Source: Panagrolaimus kolymaensis (Eukaryota > Nematoda > Chromadorea > Rhabditida > Panagrolaimidae). From it: DNA of 64,000 nt. The first letter of the stretch is position 1; each line of letters begins with the position of its first letter. Made by a program: the position numbers and the translations under genes. The notes under the pieces are model-generated. The model searched no databases, was not told the origin of the DNA, and saw only the letters and a list, made by a program, of their open reading frames with translations. The stretch is taken from NCBI GenBank assembly GCA_028622995.1, contig JAJQJQ010000016.1, forward strand, positions 2,542,001 through 2,606,000. The letters run 5' to 3'. Of the stretch, positions 11,589 through 23,400 are shown piece after piece.

Positions 11589-14137
11589 TTAAATAGAAAA
11601 TTGACATTCAGAAGTGACATCAGATTCAGAGCTTGAAGGAGAAGGAATAGTGATGAGCTTGTCGAGGCAACGAGCATGATGAAGAGCTGCATATGCATCA
11701 CAGAACTTTCCTTTGATACGTTGAAACACACGTTCATCATAGATTGAATGAGCAGTATTTGTATGAGTAAACGGTTCTTCGATGCAGATTGGAGACCATT
11801 GAAGTTTATCTTTGATTACAGCTTTACGTTCAACTTGATGACCCAACCGTACACTGATTGCATTTTTTTCGTAACTAAAAATTTTGATTAATAAATATAA
11901 AAAATTGTAACAAGCTTACTCATATACATAAGCATAATAGTAAAAGAACCCAATAAGTAAATCACCAAGCTGTGTAGCGTTTTTCGTAGTAAGATTATCA
12001 AAGCTTTCTTCAAGAGGACTTAGAATATTTAATGTTCTAATATCGAGGAATGAATTAAATCTTTCAGGACAACAATTTTGAAGCGAAGGCAATACAGGTT
12101 CAGAAACACCAACTTGAAGAAAATGGATAACCATAAGAACAAGCGAATAAGATGTGAAGGAAGAGCGAGAAGCATCATTGATATCACATTGTTTGGCCCA
12201 TTCTTTCACAACGGCAACTAAAGGACGAACACGCCAATCTTCTGAAAACCAGATGTTAATAAAAGTAAAATATAGTAAAATGGCTTACGGAAAGCATAAT
12301 AATATAGTAAATGAGTATTGCGGATAGCGACCAAATTATTAACATTTAAATCAACGATCATGTTTTTATGTTGCCCTTGAAATTTGATTCGCAAAATTGG
12401 AACTTTAGCGCGAATAAGAGTTTGTTCTTGAATGGCATCTAGAGAAGAAAGAATTTGTTGAATTGAACGAAGTGTATTGATAGCTTCAACTTTTTGGTCA
12501 ACCTATAATAAAACAAAATTTGTTATAAACTTAAATATGAAAAACATCCTAAACTCACTTCACCATTGGTAAGAACAAAACAAATATCCATATCTGAGCT
12601 TTCATTTCCAAATCCATTAAGAGTTGAACCAACAATATAAAGACCACAAGCAGGAAAACGAGTGACGAGTGAATAATAAAGCAGATCACGAAGTCGAAGC
12701 TTTCTAAAATTATCAAGCGATGAAGATAAAAAACTTGATAAAAAATAATAACAAACTTTAGAAGAGTTTCTTCTTTTTGAATCACACTATCATAGAATGC
12801 AATAATATTGCTTGTTAATTCATCCTGAATGTTTTGATGATTCGGCGATGTACGAGGATAATGAGTGAATGGAACCTGAACGGTGTTAAACTCCATTATA
12901 GCATGAGAAAAAAAATCGCCTTCGTTCTTCTATGATTCAAATGGCTTTTTCGATCGAAAAGCATAAATTCGAAAAAATAAAAACGCAAAAACAAAAAACG
13001 AAAGTGCGCGGCATTTTTTACAAAAGCGAGCGGTAAGAGTTAAACCTTTTTTGAAACACATATAAATGATGTTAAACAATATTTGTTATCAATCACTTTT
13101 TTTTAATATTTTCAATTACCCTTTAAAGAAAAAAAACTTACAGTTGAATAGTTTGAATCGAAAGAAGCTCCATCAGATGTTGATGAAATTGAATCGACCC
13201 GAGAAATCATTGAAGGATTAGTTGTTGTTGTAGTAGTAGTAGCACGTTGAAGTGGAAAATTGTCGAATGATGACAAATTACGACGAAATTCAACTGAATG
13301 TTGTCGCATTTTATTGAAAAATGCTTCTTCACATGGGCCATGCAAATTTGTAAATTCGTGAATAAAATTTTCATAATTTGAGAATGAAGAAGTCGAGGGA
13401 GGCGCTAAAGGTGGAAGGCCGAGATGTTGATGAGGATATTTTTTTAATCCACATTTTTTTGTGTTTGTATTTGAAGATGAGGATGATGATGATAAGGCAG
13501 CAAATTGTTGTTCATAAATGGTACGATAAAATAATTTTTGTTGATAAAAATATTGTTTTAAAAAGGGATCATTTTTTAAATTTGAATTTTTGGGTAATGA
13601 CGAACGAGATTTTTTTCCTCTGTTCTTTTTTAGTTTATTTGGAACTTCAATCATTGTTTTTGACCATTCGTTGCATAATTCTTTGGGATCTGATAATGTA
13701 AACGATGCAGATGACGAGCAATCAACGAAGGCTTCATCGATATCTTCACAAGCTGGAATTATTATTTGCTCATCCAAACCAATGCAAGAAGCAGCTGAAG
13801 ATGTTGGAGAAATCATTGAAAAATTACTTTTTAATTCCATTTCATCCAAAGTTAAACTTCCTGCACTGCTAATTCCACTAGAATTTGTAATCATTGAAGC
13901 CAACGAACAGATAGAATCTGATGATGGTGACATTGCTTCATTTCGACCATTTCCTCGTCGTTTTCTTTGACGACGGCGCTTCTTTTTTTGTTGTGTATCA
14001 TCAGAATTTGATGATAAATCAAAAATACAAGTATCATCAATGCACATTTCGCATGAATTATTATTAGAGTGAGAATTGCTTTTAAAATCTTGAAGGAATA
14101 ATTCGTTATTCATCATTGGAGCAAAAGGCGCTTCCAT
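11589..14137 (-). CDS. gld-2: GLD-2/TENT2-type cytoplasmic poly(A) polymerase
   Basis: Non-canonical RNA nucleotidyltransferase of the GLD-2/TENT2 (PAPD4) group, which extends poly(A) tails in the cytoplasm with KH-type or other RNA-binding partners. Exons (minus): 14137-13142, 12875-12757, 12703-12559, 12502-12289, 12241-11920, 11874-11589; 693 aa. Residues 1-332, all in exon 1, are a serine/threonine/asparagine-rich low-complexity region with a basic patch KKKRRRQRKRRG and a TTTTTTT run. The catalytic core follows: GSTLNGFGNESSDMDICF gives the GS motif and the Asp pair (409, 411), and MIVDLNVNN gives the third Asp (471). The PAP-associated domain includes WRVRPLVAVVKEWAK and ICIEEPFTHTNTA. 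Exon 1 joins exon 2 in phase 0 through a 266-bp intron. If that junction is wrong, exon 1 would be a separate protein and the polymerase could start at an ATG at 12896. Other nematode PUP/GLD-2 paralogues are possible. Confidence 0.85.
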
Positions 14138-16239
14138 TTTTAAGGCAAATAATTCTTTGGAAATACTTCAAAGAATACAAAATTCAACTATTTTTCTACT
14201 TGAAAATAAACCGAATGTCGAATTTTTATTTACTAAAATTGTTTTATTTTATTAAACTAGAGAAACAGAAATTTTAAGGTCAATCCTCATCCTCGTCACA
14301 TAAAAAAATAGCATAAATATTTTTTCTTTTAAATTGCGAAAAAATAGGCTAAAGGAAACCGTTTTGCTTATAAGTAAATACGGTAAAATGAAGGGGTAAA
14401 AAATATAAAAAAACAGCAACGTTAAAAATAAGTTAAAAAAGTTGGAATCAAGTTAAAATCGGAGAGGGAAAAATGATTCTAAAGTATCAAAAAAAGATAG
14501 GGCCATGATCATCCATCAAAACAAAAATAAATTTTAATTTTAAACCCTCTTTTAAATATGTCATTTTTTAAACTTAAATGAATGTCGGAGGGTAAAAATC
14601 AATAAGTGACGAGATTATTAACTTTGAAATGGTTATCTTCTTTTAAAAAGTTTATTTTGTTGGTATTAAATTTAATCTCTAAACTGAATTTTAAATAGAC
14701 GAGGGAAAAAAGAAAGAAGAGAAAACAACAATTTCCGCCAACGTTTTTTGTTTTCATGGATGGTCTTTATTTATTCCGTTTGGGGAATTAAAGGAAAAGG
14801 AAGGAAGGTATATCAGATAAAATAAATATAGCAAATTTCTAGCAACAAAAAAAGAAGAAGGAAAACAGCTAAACCAATAAATTATGGATAGAAATGCTTG
14901 AATGCTAGCTTTCGTCGAAGAAGCAGTTGTAATAAATTTATTAGATGGAAACAATTGAAGTAAAACGGACGCAAAAAAATTTTTTTGAGCAAATAAAGAT
15001 TAGCTCATATTTTTTGGAGAAAGCAATAAAACGGAAACTAATTGTTTGTTGCTAAAAAAAATATGTTTCATAACTTCTTTGGCTAAGCTATAAAAATAAA
15101 CGCTTCTGAAATTTCTCGAATGGATGGATGAAGAATAATAATCAGCTGTTCAAATTTATATTCCTTAAAAATTGATATTGTTTATAATTTTTTTTTGCAA
15201 CAGGAAGCAAAAAAAGGGTTGTGCTTTGAATTGAAGCAAAACTCTCTCTTTCTATTTCTTTAACTTTAACTTTAAACCAGTTCCAGCTGTTTTCACAAAC
15301 TAAAAACGTGCAATAAATTTTAAGCGAAGTAATAACAAAAAAATAAGACGTAATATTTATTCCTTTTTTATTTTTTTGTAAGGAAATCATACCAGAGTAA
15401 CAAAGGAAGTAAAATCGAAATTTATGGCTATAAAAAAAAGAAGAAATAATAATAAAAAAATGTTAAAAATGAAACACAGACGTTTTTTTACTTTGAAACA
15501 CTTAATTAGACATGTACACTACTCTGTGTGTTAAAAAATGAAATAAACCAGAAATGGGTATAATTTTTTCAAAATGTGTTTTTATACTTTCTTTGAATAA
15601 AAGTTTTTATTTGTTTCATAAGTAGAAAAATCATTTAAAAGTTTAAGAAATTTTGTTCATTTCAAAAAATTTAAATCTAAAATTTTTGGTAAGTTAAGAT
15701 TATAATAGACGGCAATTTAGAAGTTAAATACACTCCAAAACTAAATTTTCTAAAACAAATGGCTTTTGTCTAATGGAACTTATTTTATATTGCAGCTTTT
15801 AAAGTTTGTTTTTAACTTCTTTTTTTTTTGAATCAACACATTACCATAACTGTAATGAACGATTACGGTATAATATTTTGCAATTTTATGTTTCTTATTA
15901 TCTTAGACGTAACTATTATCTTTTCTTCAGTTTCAACAACAGCAACATAAAAATGACTAATCACAATTTTGTTTAAGCCTTCGCTTAAAATATTCAAATG
16001 AGTTCGGAATATTTGATCAAAAATCTTTAAAGTGCTTCTACCTCCATAAAACTTTAACGTCGTCATTTCATTCATAAAACACGTCTGGTCAATTTTTTTA
16101 AATTTAATCTTTGTAATCGTTTATTTTTTATTTATGTATATGTTTATTGAAAAGTTTATTAAAAAAAATAATTCATATTTTTTGGTTTTTAATTAGAAAA
16201 AAAGGCTCAAAATTTTAAATGCATTTTTAAAAAATATCT
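14138..16239. other. Intergenic region
   Basis: AT-rich stretch with the gld-2-like promoter on the left and the 3' UTR of the first FAXC-like gene on the right. A 70-codon frame at 15863-16075 (minus) has somewhat gene-like composition but no domain or splice support. Nothing else is recognised. Confidence 0.5.
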
Positions 16240-17215
16240 TCATGGTTCTGGAGCATTTAGGGCCAATGTTGATGTCAAAATTTCCCAATCAGGCCAATAA
16301 TTTTGTTTGATTCGATTTACAAATGCAATCAAATTTGGTGTTGATTGTTCCATGTATGGTTTTATTACAGAGCTTGCGAGAGGAGTATCAGTCAATGTTA
16401 CAAGTTGACCAAAAGCTGTTGCATCAACCTTAATTTATTTTGTTGATTGGTTTAGAGATAAATCAAGTAAGGTTAAACTTTTTTTTAACTTGCCGAAGTT
16501 GGTTTTGTACCAAAAAAGTATGGTTTATCTCCGAGATAAAAGGATAAAATAGATAAATCTTGTTTAACAATTTCATCCACTTCTTCGGGAGGGTGTCGTC
16601 CAATACCTTGAACATGAACAGCATTTTTGTAATCTTTTTGGAGCTTTTTGATAATTAAATTTTGGAATACAAATTTTTTGATTCCAGTAAAATGTCGGAG
16701 GACACCTTTATCGGTGGCCATCCAAGAACAATCTCGTGATCTTTGGTAAGCGACAACTCTAAAAAAATTAAGTTGTCTAAATTTTTAAAGCTATTTTTTG
16801 AAAAAAATAAACCTAAAAATTGATTCTTCAATCAGAACACTAAGCAATCGAGCTTCAGCTCGTTCCCTTGTAGTTAGATTTCGATCAATTCCAAGATGGA
16901 AAGTACCAATGAGATTTTCAATAATAATATTAGAATCACCATGTTGCCGACCATTAAGCTCAATAAATGGAAGTTGACCACGAGAAGAAGCCTTAGTAAA
17001 TTCATTACTGACTGCCTTAAAATTAAATTATGATAAATTTATAATTCTAAGGAGGAAATGTTTACGCGATATGGAAGTTTATTAAATCGAAGCCATGTTT
17101 CAAGTTTGATAGCAAATGGGGATATGTTTACAATGCAACCAGCTCTTGGAAAGATGACCAAATTAATGACATCTTGTTTCCAATCCCGAACTAATAATTC
17201 GTTTGTTGCTTTCAT
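16240..17215 (-). CDS. FAXC/CDR-type GST-fold protein, copy 1
   Basis: Member of the Failed-axon-connections / cadmium-responsive (CDR) group, proteins with a glutathione-S-transferase-like fold related to metaxin; biochemical activity is generally unclear. Exons (minus): 17215-17066, 17015-16813, 16758-16494, 16428-16240; 268 aa. The ATG directly follows a TTCTTAG acceptor, a probable SL site. The thioredoxin-like N-half has KLETWLRFNKLPYR and GQLPFIELNGRQHGDSNII; the helical C-half has LGDKPYFFGTKPTS then VDATAFGQL. The third intron (16429-16493) has a GC donor (GCAAGT). Using the nearby GT would shift the frame and give an immediate stop, and copy 2 has an intron at exactly the same place. 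It lies 418 bp downstream of its tandem paralogue on the same strand. Confidence 0.85.
16429..16493 (-). other. GC-AG intron in FAXC-like copy 1
   Basis: A 65-bp intron with donor TCG|GCAAGT and acceptor TTAAG, phase 0. The alternative GT two bases further in would put a stop right after the junction. The paralogue at 17634-18681 has an ordinary GT donor (TCG|GTTTGA) at the same codon, which shows the intron position independently. Confidence 0.85.
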
Positions 17216-17633
17216 CTAAGAAAAAAAAAAGTTTTAAGAAGTAAAAAAAAAAGATATATCACATAAAACGTCACGGATATCATCACATAGAACAATACTG
17301 TATCGATAATAAGAAAACTATTGATACAAATCATTAACACAAAAGAAAGAAAACAACAAGGGAAGGCAAAAAAATTTGAAAAAAAAGTCGATTGATCCCG
17401 TAATAAATAACTCAAACTTTAATAAACGCTTGTTGCAAAAAAAAAAAGTTTTATTGTTAAATAATATATTATGATAATTATGTTAGTAAACTTTTTTCAT
17501 AAAAAAATCTCGTAATAAAAACATAAAATGAAGCTCAAAAATAATCAAAACAAAAATAAATAACTTAAAAATTTAAGCAAAAATTTAAAAAAAAAAGAAG
17601 TCAAAAGCTTAATTTAAAATTTATTTACTGCAA

Positions 17634-18681
17634 TTAAGTTGTTTGTTTAAGTTCGGCAGCGGCTTCTTCAGCAGGAACTTCAGCAACAACGGAAAGATGT
17701 TCTTCTAGGATGGGTTCAGGATTCATTGCAAGGGTTCGACCAAGTTCTTCCCAATCCGGCCAAACTTGAGCTTTAACTCTTTCAAAAAATGATTTTAAAT
17801 TTGGAGTATTTGTTTCCGCAAATTTAAGAATTACATCATTGGGTTGAGGAGTAGCGAAAAGTTGAGCGAGATTAGCAAAAGCGGTGGAATCAAACTAAAA
17901 AAATGAAGGGTTTATTATTAGCTAAACATTAAAGCAATGAGAAAGCATCAAACCGATGAAGGCGTTGTACCAAAGAAATAAGGCTTATCCCCAAGAATTG
18001 TGGAAAGTGCAGTCAAATCACGGCGTAAAATTTCTTCAATTTCATCTTGAGAATTTCTACCATAGCCATGAACTTGAAGCCTTTGATTTATTCGTCGTTT
18101 AAGTAAAGTAGGGGCCAAGGTTTGAGCGATAAACTTTTTGGGTCCAGTCATATTATTGATGGCACCAAATTTTTCACTAAACATCCATCGACAATCTAAA
18201 CCTCGAAGATACACGATTGCTAAGAAGAGAGATTGTTCAATGAGAATAGTGTAAGCTCGAGCATCGGCTTTATCCTTTTCATTCAAAAAGCTATCACATG
18301 GAATATTGAATTCCTTGATTAAAACTTCCATAATATGACCGGAATCCGCGTAATGACGTCCATTTAATTCAATAAATGGAACCAAGCCTTTCACCGAACC
18401 ATTTTTAAAGTCATTACTAACATTCTAAAAGCTATTATTATATAAAAGAAAAAAAGCGAAGGCGAAAATGGCTAACATAATAAGGAAGTTTGTTCCATCG
18501 AACAAAGGTTTCAACTTTGAGTGAAAAAGGGGACATCTGAAATTCAATATTTTTAAAGCATAAATAAAAAAGAGCTGGGTTTTACGTTTGGAATCGAGGC
18601 CGCTCTCGGATATTGTACAATATTTACAATATTTTCTTTCCAATCTCGAACTAAAAGTTTTTTAGTCGGTGTAATTTCCAT
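17634..18681 (-). CDS. FAXC/CDR-type GST-fold protein, copy 2
   Basis: Tandem paralogue of the gene at 16240-17215. Exons (minus): 18681-18586, 18536-18477, 18424-17954, 17894-17634; 295 aa. Shared features are LLVRDWKEN near the start, MSPFSLKVETFVRWNKLPYY, LVPFIELNGRHYADSGHIM, LGDKPYFFGTTPSS and FDSTAFANLAQLF, then WPDWEEL. It carries an extra acidic/alanine-rich tail of about 27 residues. Its intron map differs: it has an intron between IPN and MSP that copy 1 lacks, and it lacks the copy 1 intron inside IFR/VVAY. Two positions are shared (after LPY and before the DSTAF/DATAF block). It may be the upstream gene of a two-gene transcript, but the 418-bp gap is long for an operon. Confidence 0.85.
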
Positions 18682-20426
18682 TTTTTTTGTGGTAGATTCT
18701 AAACATAAAGAAATTAGACTATTTATTTTTTTAAATGAATATGTTTAAAATATATATGCACGAAGATGCAAAGGAAACATATAAAGTAAACAGGTGACCT
18801 CATCAGAGCATTTAAAAAAAATAATAATAAGGGCATCAACAATCTTCAATTTTCCAAGATAAAAACTTAATATAATGCGTCAGCGTGATCTAAGAATTTT
18901 AAAAGGTCAACTTTTCAACAGCTTTTGAGAAAAAAGCAAAATCTTTACTTATTCAAAAGCAGCCATCATAAACATTATGAATCATAATATCAGCAATAGA
19001 GAGATTAGCAAAATTTATATTAGTAAGAAGAAAAAAAGAAGAAGAAAATTCAATAACCAAAGACAAAAAAGAGAGAAAGAAAGTATCAAATTTTTGCAAA
19101 TATGAACTACCACCAACAACAGCATAAAAAAGGAATGTGAAAAAGACACTATCATTATAAAAATAAATTAGTAATGACGCCCATTTTCTTTTACAAAAAA
19201 ATAAAATCGCACAACAATGTAAAGAATGTTCGCAAAAAAAGATGAATGTCTAAAAAGGTCAAATGATCTCTTTCCCTATTTTTGCTTAACTTAAAGAAAA
19301 GAGTGCTTCGATTGAACGTGGCACAAAATAGAAACCGCGCAAAAATTGCAAGTGTAAACAATCGAAGGAAAACTTTTTGAGTCATTTTCTTCCGTACAAA
19401 AAAAAACAAAAACAAAAAATAAACTTTCTTGCTTTTAAAAAAATGGTGAGTTTTTCCATCTGAAAAGAAAGAAAGAATAAAGATTTTGGATAACGTTATC
19501 GAAGCGCGAGCGTCAAGGTCACTTTTATTGAAGAAAAAAAGACAAGTCAAATCAAAAATGGCGGCAGTTTTTTGTAAAGTGCTTGGTCCAATAAATAGAT
19601 AGATGATGGTTGAATGCATTCAAATTGAAAGAACTCCTCCCTCCATTAATAAGTTGTTGTTGGCGGTTGTTGTAACACGATTATTGTAAAAGTGGTAAAG
19701 CAACTTTTTTTCTGTGTGTGAAGTGATGGAAAGAACTGGATTTATTGTGTGTGCGAAAAAAGTGGAAAAATTAAAATTATTTGACTAAATCAAAAATAAT
19801 TCAATTAAAATTTTAATTAAATGAAAACCAAAATTAACAACTAAATTATACGAAAAATTTATGACACAAGACTTTCATTTGACATGATCATATTAATTTT
19901 CTCCAATTTTTTTGTTGAAAGAAATAAATGAGTTGTCTCGATTGAAATATTTGTAAAAGCACCTGTGCTCGCATTCTTTTACAAAAAAAAAACTCAAAAA
20001 GAGTTGGAGGATGGGTTGGTTGAATCAATGAAAACACAAAATAGAGTCTTTTTTTCAATCAAACTATAAAAATGTCTTTTAATTTTCCCTTGAATCATAT
20101 TCTTTCATCAAATGATGGAACGAACTATGATGATACAAAAAAAGAAGAGAATTGAGCTAAATATGCTAAATTAAAAAATTTAAAACCAATTGTAGCTTTC
20201 ACAAACGGTAAAGATTTTTTTTGAACAATTTTTGTTAATTATGAAAATCTTTCCAAACATTTTTCTGAAGAATTGCTATTACCTTTGAGTGATTCTAAAC
20301 ATTTTCTTAAAAACATAGTTGTTTACGTTGTTTAGTGACGCTTTTAATTTTATCAAAAATTTCATTAAATAAAGTTAGTTTATTTTTATGCTTTCAAAAA
20401 CAAATAATATAGATTTTTTCATATTT
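18682..20426. other. Intergenic region
   Basis: Promoter side of FAXC-like copy 2 and 3' side of the aex-1-like gene. AT-rich with poly-A and poly-T runs. A 142-codon minus-strand frame at 19191-19619 is phenylalanine-rich and has no domain; I do not call it a gene. Confidence 0.5.
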
Positions 20427-23400
20427 TTAATGTCGTATAAAACTATGAATAGCTTGTTTAAGTTTTTGTCGATTTTTTGCAAGGGTTAATCGATTGTGAA
20501 TGGGAGATTCTTTATCATCCATTGCGTTTGATGGAAGAATACGATAATCCCTCAAATACTTTTCATAATATGTGACTTCATGAGCTAACGAATCACGGGA
20601 ACTTCTCTGTTCAAGAATCTTAAATTCAAACGTTTTTTCACATTATAAATTTTAACGATGGATGGATACCTTAAAAACTTGATTATATTGAGTCGAAAGT
20701 GGTAACACCAAGGGAAGGACGACTGGTGGTGGTAAATGTTTAGCTGCTAGCGATCGAAGCCTAGGAATTGTGCTAAGAGGAATAAGGGCTTGACCAGCAA
20801 GATCGTTGTAGCTCATCACATCATGATCGAGCACTGTGAGACACAAACATGTTCCATTAGTGAAAAAATATTCTTCTGGAATTGAATTATGTGAGTTCAT
20901 TTAATTTACATTTTATACAAAAATTATTAATTTTCTTTTCGAAACGAATTTTTTTATAAATCTTATCAAAAAGCTTTTTGCTCAGCCCCTCTCATCTAAT
21001 GTAAGGCGTGATAATACTCTTTCACCCGATAAAGACGCATTGTACTTACCGTCAATAGCCATCTGAAATGTCTGATTCCACTTTGGATTCAATGTTTTCT
21101 TTTTTGTTTCCGTAGTTTCAGGTGGAAACATTGAAAATGGAAAAAATGCTCGAGGATAAAGTTCAAGTCGAAGATATGGATCACTCGATTGGCATAAACT
21201 ATCAAGAATTGGAATATCATAAGCTGACATGACTGAAAAAATCATCTTTAATTTTAGTTTGTAAAAATAATAAAAACAAACTTAAAACATGAAGTAAAAT
21301 TTGTTGATTCGTAGAAGGAATATATCCAATTCTTAATAAAACTCTAGGAACACCTTCTTTAATTGGGGCACTCGCAGTTAAATCCGACAAATGGCAGTAA
21401 TATTCTAAAATTAATTCTCTTGTTTCTGCGCAATTCATATGAATTTTGTGTCTCAACGATGACTTGTCTTTCGACCATTCCATTTCAAGAATACGACATA
21501 CAGTATCACAAGCTCTCTAAAATTATTATTTTTTCTCTTTACAAAACTTGGTTGTTTAAAAACGCTCACATCAATGTTGATGTAATAATCAGGTTGTTCA
21601 CCATCAAGAAGCTTTTTCTCTAAAACATTTTTAACAGTTGCCCAAATTTGTTTCTGAAAATGATTAAACAGCCTCGGCAACAATCGAGGCTTGAATCCGG
21701 TAGAAATTTTTTCAAGACAAATAAATAATTGGTCTTCTTTTTCCGGTGTAAATACTTGCTTCATATAAAATTTCTAGAAATTCGTAATACCATTAACAAC
21801 CTTTTCCATAATTACACCACCATAAATAAAACTTACAAATGTTTTCTTTTGATTATCACCATTTGTTGCAATAGCTTCACAATGTTTTTGCAAGCATATT
21901 GTTTTTTGAATTACAAGGTTATCAACAATTTCATCAGTGATGCCTTGACAATATTTTACACCGGCTTCAATTATTTTAGAAATTCCATCACGAATAAGGC
22001 TTCGATCTTTTTCGGGTAAAACTTTATAAAGTTTATGAACTTCAATCCATTTTTCATAATTTTGTTCAATATAATTGCATGCATGTTCAATACCATTTGA
22101 AATTCGAATGATATTACCCGTACTAGGTTGAAGGCTAAATCGAATGCGAAGTTGAGTTGCAAACGATTTTAAACAATCTGCTAATGTCTAAAACTCAAAG
22201 TTTTTAATTAAAAGATATATATAAAAGCAAACCAAAAAACTAACATTTACAATTTGTAGGCAGCATAAAAGCATGGTGCTTTGTGCATTAATATTTAAAC
22301 GAAGAAAATCATCACATAATGCTTTACAAAAAGCTAAACAACTTATTGTGCTTGGATGAAGTTCAATTTCTAAAGGTTCTTGAACTTTAGTTTGAAAGAA
22401 GTGATTTTTTTCATCGAATCCTGGCGAAGCTGGAGGAGGATGATGTCCTTCTTCTGAAACTTCAATACTGCGTCGAACAAAATTTAAATAAACGCTTCTC
22501 CAAGTTGAAGTCCAAAATACTATGGTTTTTTCAAATGATAATTCAAATTGAAGAATACGATATTCCTTTTGTCTAAAACAAACCTATTTTAATAAATGCT
22601 TTAAAACATTATAATTTGGTTTACGATAAAGTTTCGATGCATTCTGTAAATTGTCTAAGGGCGTCAAAAAGTTTCATGGTGCTTCGAGTAAAAGATACAA
22701 GTTTTTGACGATTTCTTGGTTCCACCGTTTCAGTCAAAGCATCAACAGTTTTTTGAATTGCATCGATAATATGTGAATCAACTAAATCCAAAATAAATTC
22801 AGAATAACGAAAAAAAGCTTTATCAAAAAATTCATCATAATTTTTTGAAAATCTACTAAAACAAATATGAAGTTCATCGATTTTTTGACATAAATAATCT
22901 GCATCATTTTCACGAGAATTAAAATCGATAAGCCATTGAGTAACGGAATTTTGAATTGAATGATGAAATAGCGATCGAATAGAGTCTTTTATTCCATTAA
23001 CTTCAGCTTTTTCCCATAAATTTAAATGGCAAAGATCCATTATAGGTCTTAAAAAATCAACTTATTTAACATTGCAATATTTAAAAAAAGAAAAATGAGC
23101 TCACGTTAAATAATGACAAAATGCAAAAAATACTACGCTGCTTTCAGTTGCAATGGGTAAAAATAAAGAATCGGATTGTCTTTTAATAACTTTAGTTGTA
23201 TAAGCTAAAATTTGGCGAGAAAGATAAAGCGCCGATTGAATTGAAGATGGTTCACGAATTAATGACAGAGTTTTAAGTTTGGGATATGAGCGTTTAATCA
23301 TTTCTTGTGTTAACTCAAAATTAACTTCATTTAAATCTTGCTCAAGTGATACACCTATCATTAAAAGGCGCATTTGATTCATTGGAATTGAATAAAATTT

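Noticed and set aside
12896..12898. ATG at 12896 as the start of the gld-2 homologue
   Set aside because: It would give a catalytic protein without the N-terminal region. The CAG acceptor 21 bases further in joins the large upstream exon in phase 0, which I prefer. Kept as an alternative in the entry.
15863..16075. A 70-codon minus-strand frame with fairly gene-like composition
   Set aside because: No domain, no splice partners and no clear upstream acceptor; it lies in the likely 3' UTR region of the FAXC-like gene. Left out for lack of support.
19191..19619. A 142-codon minus-strand frame
   Set aside because: Phenylalanine/leucine-rich translation of A/T tracts with no recognisable motif.
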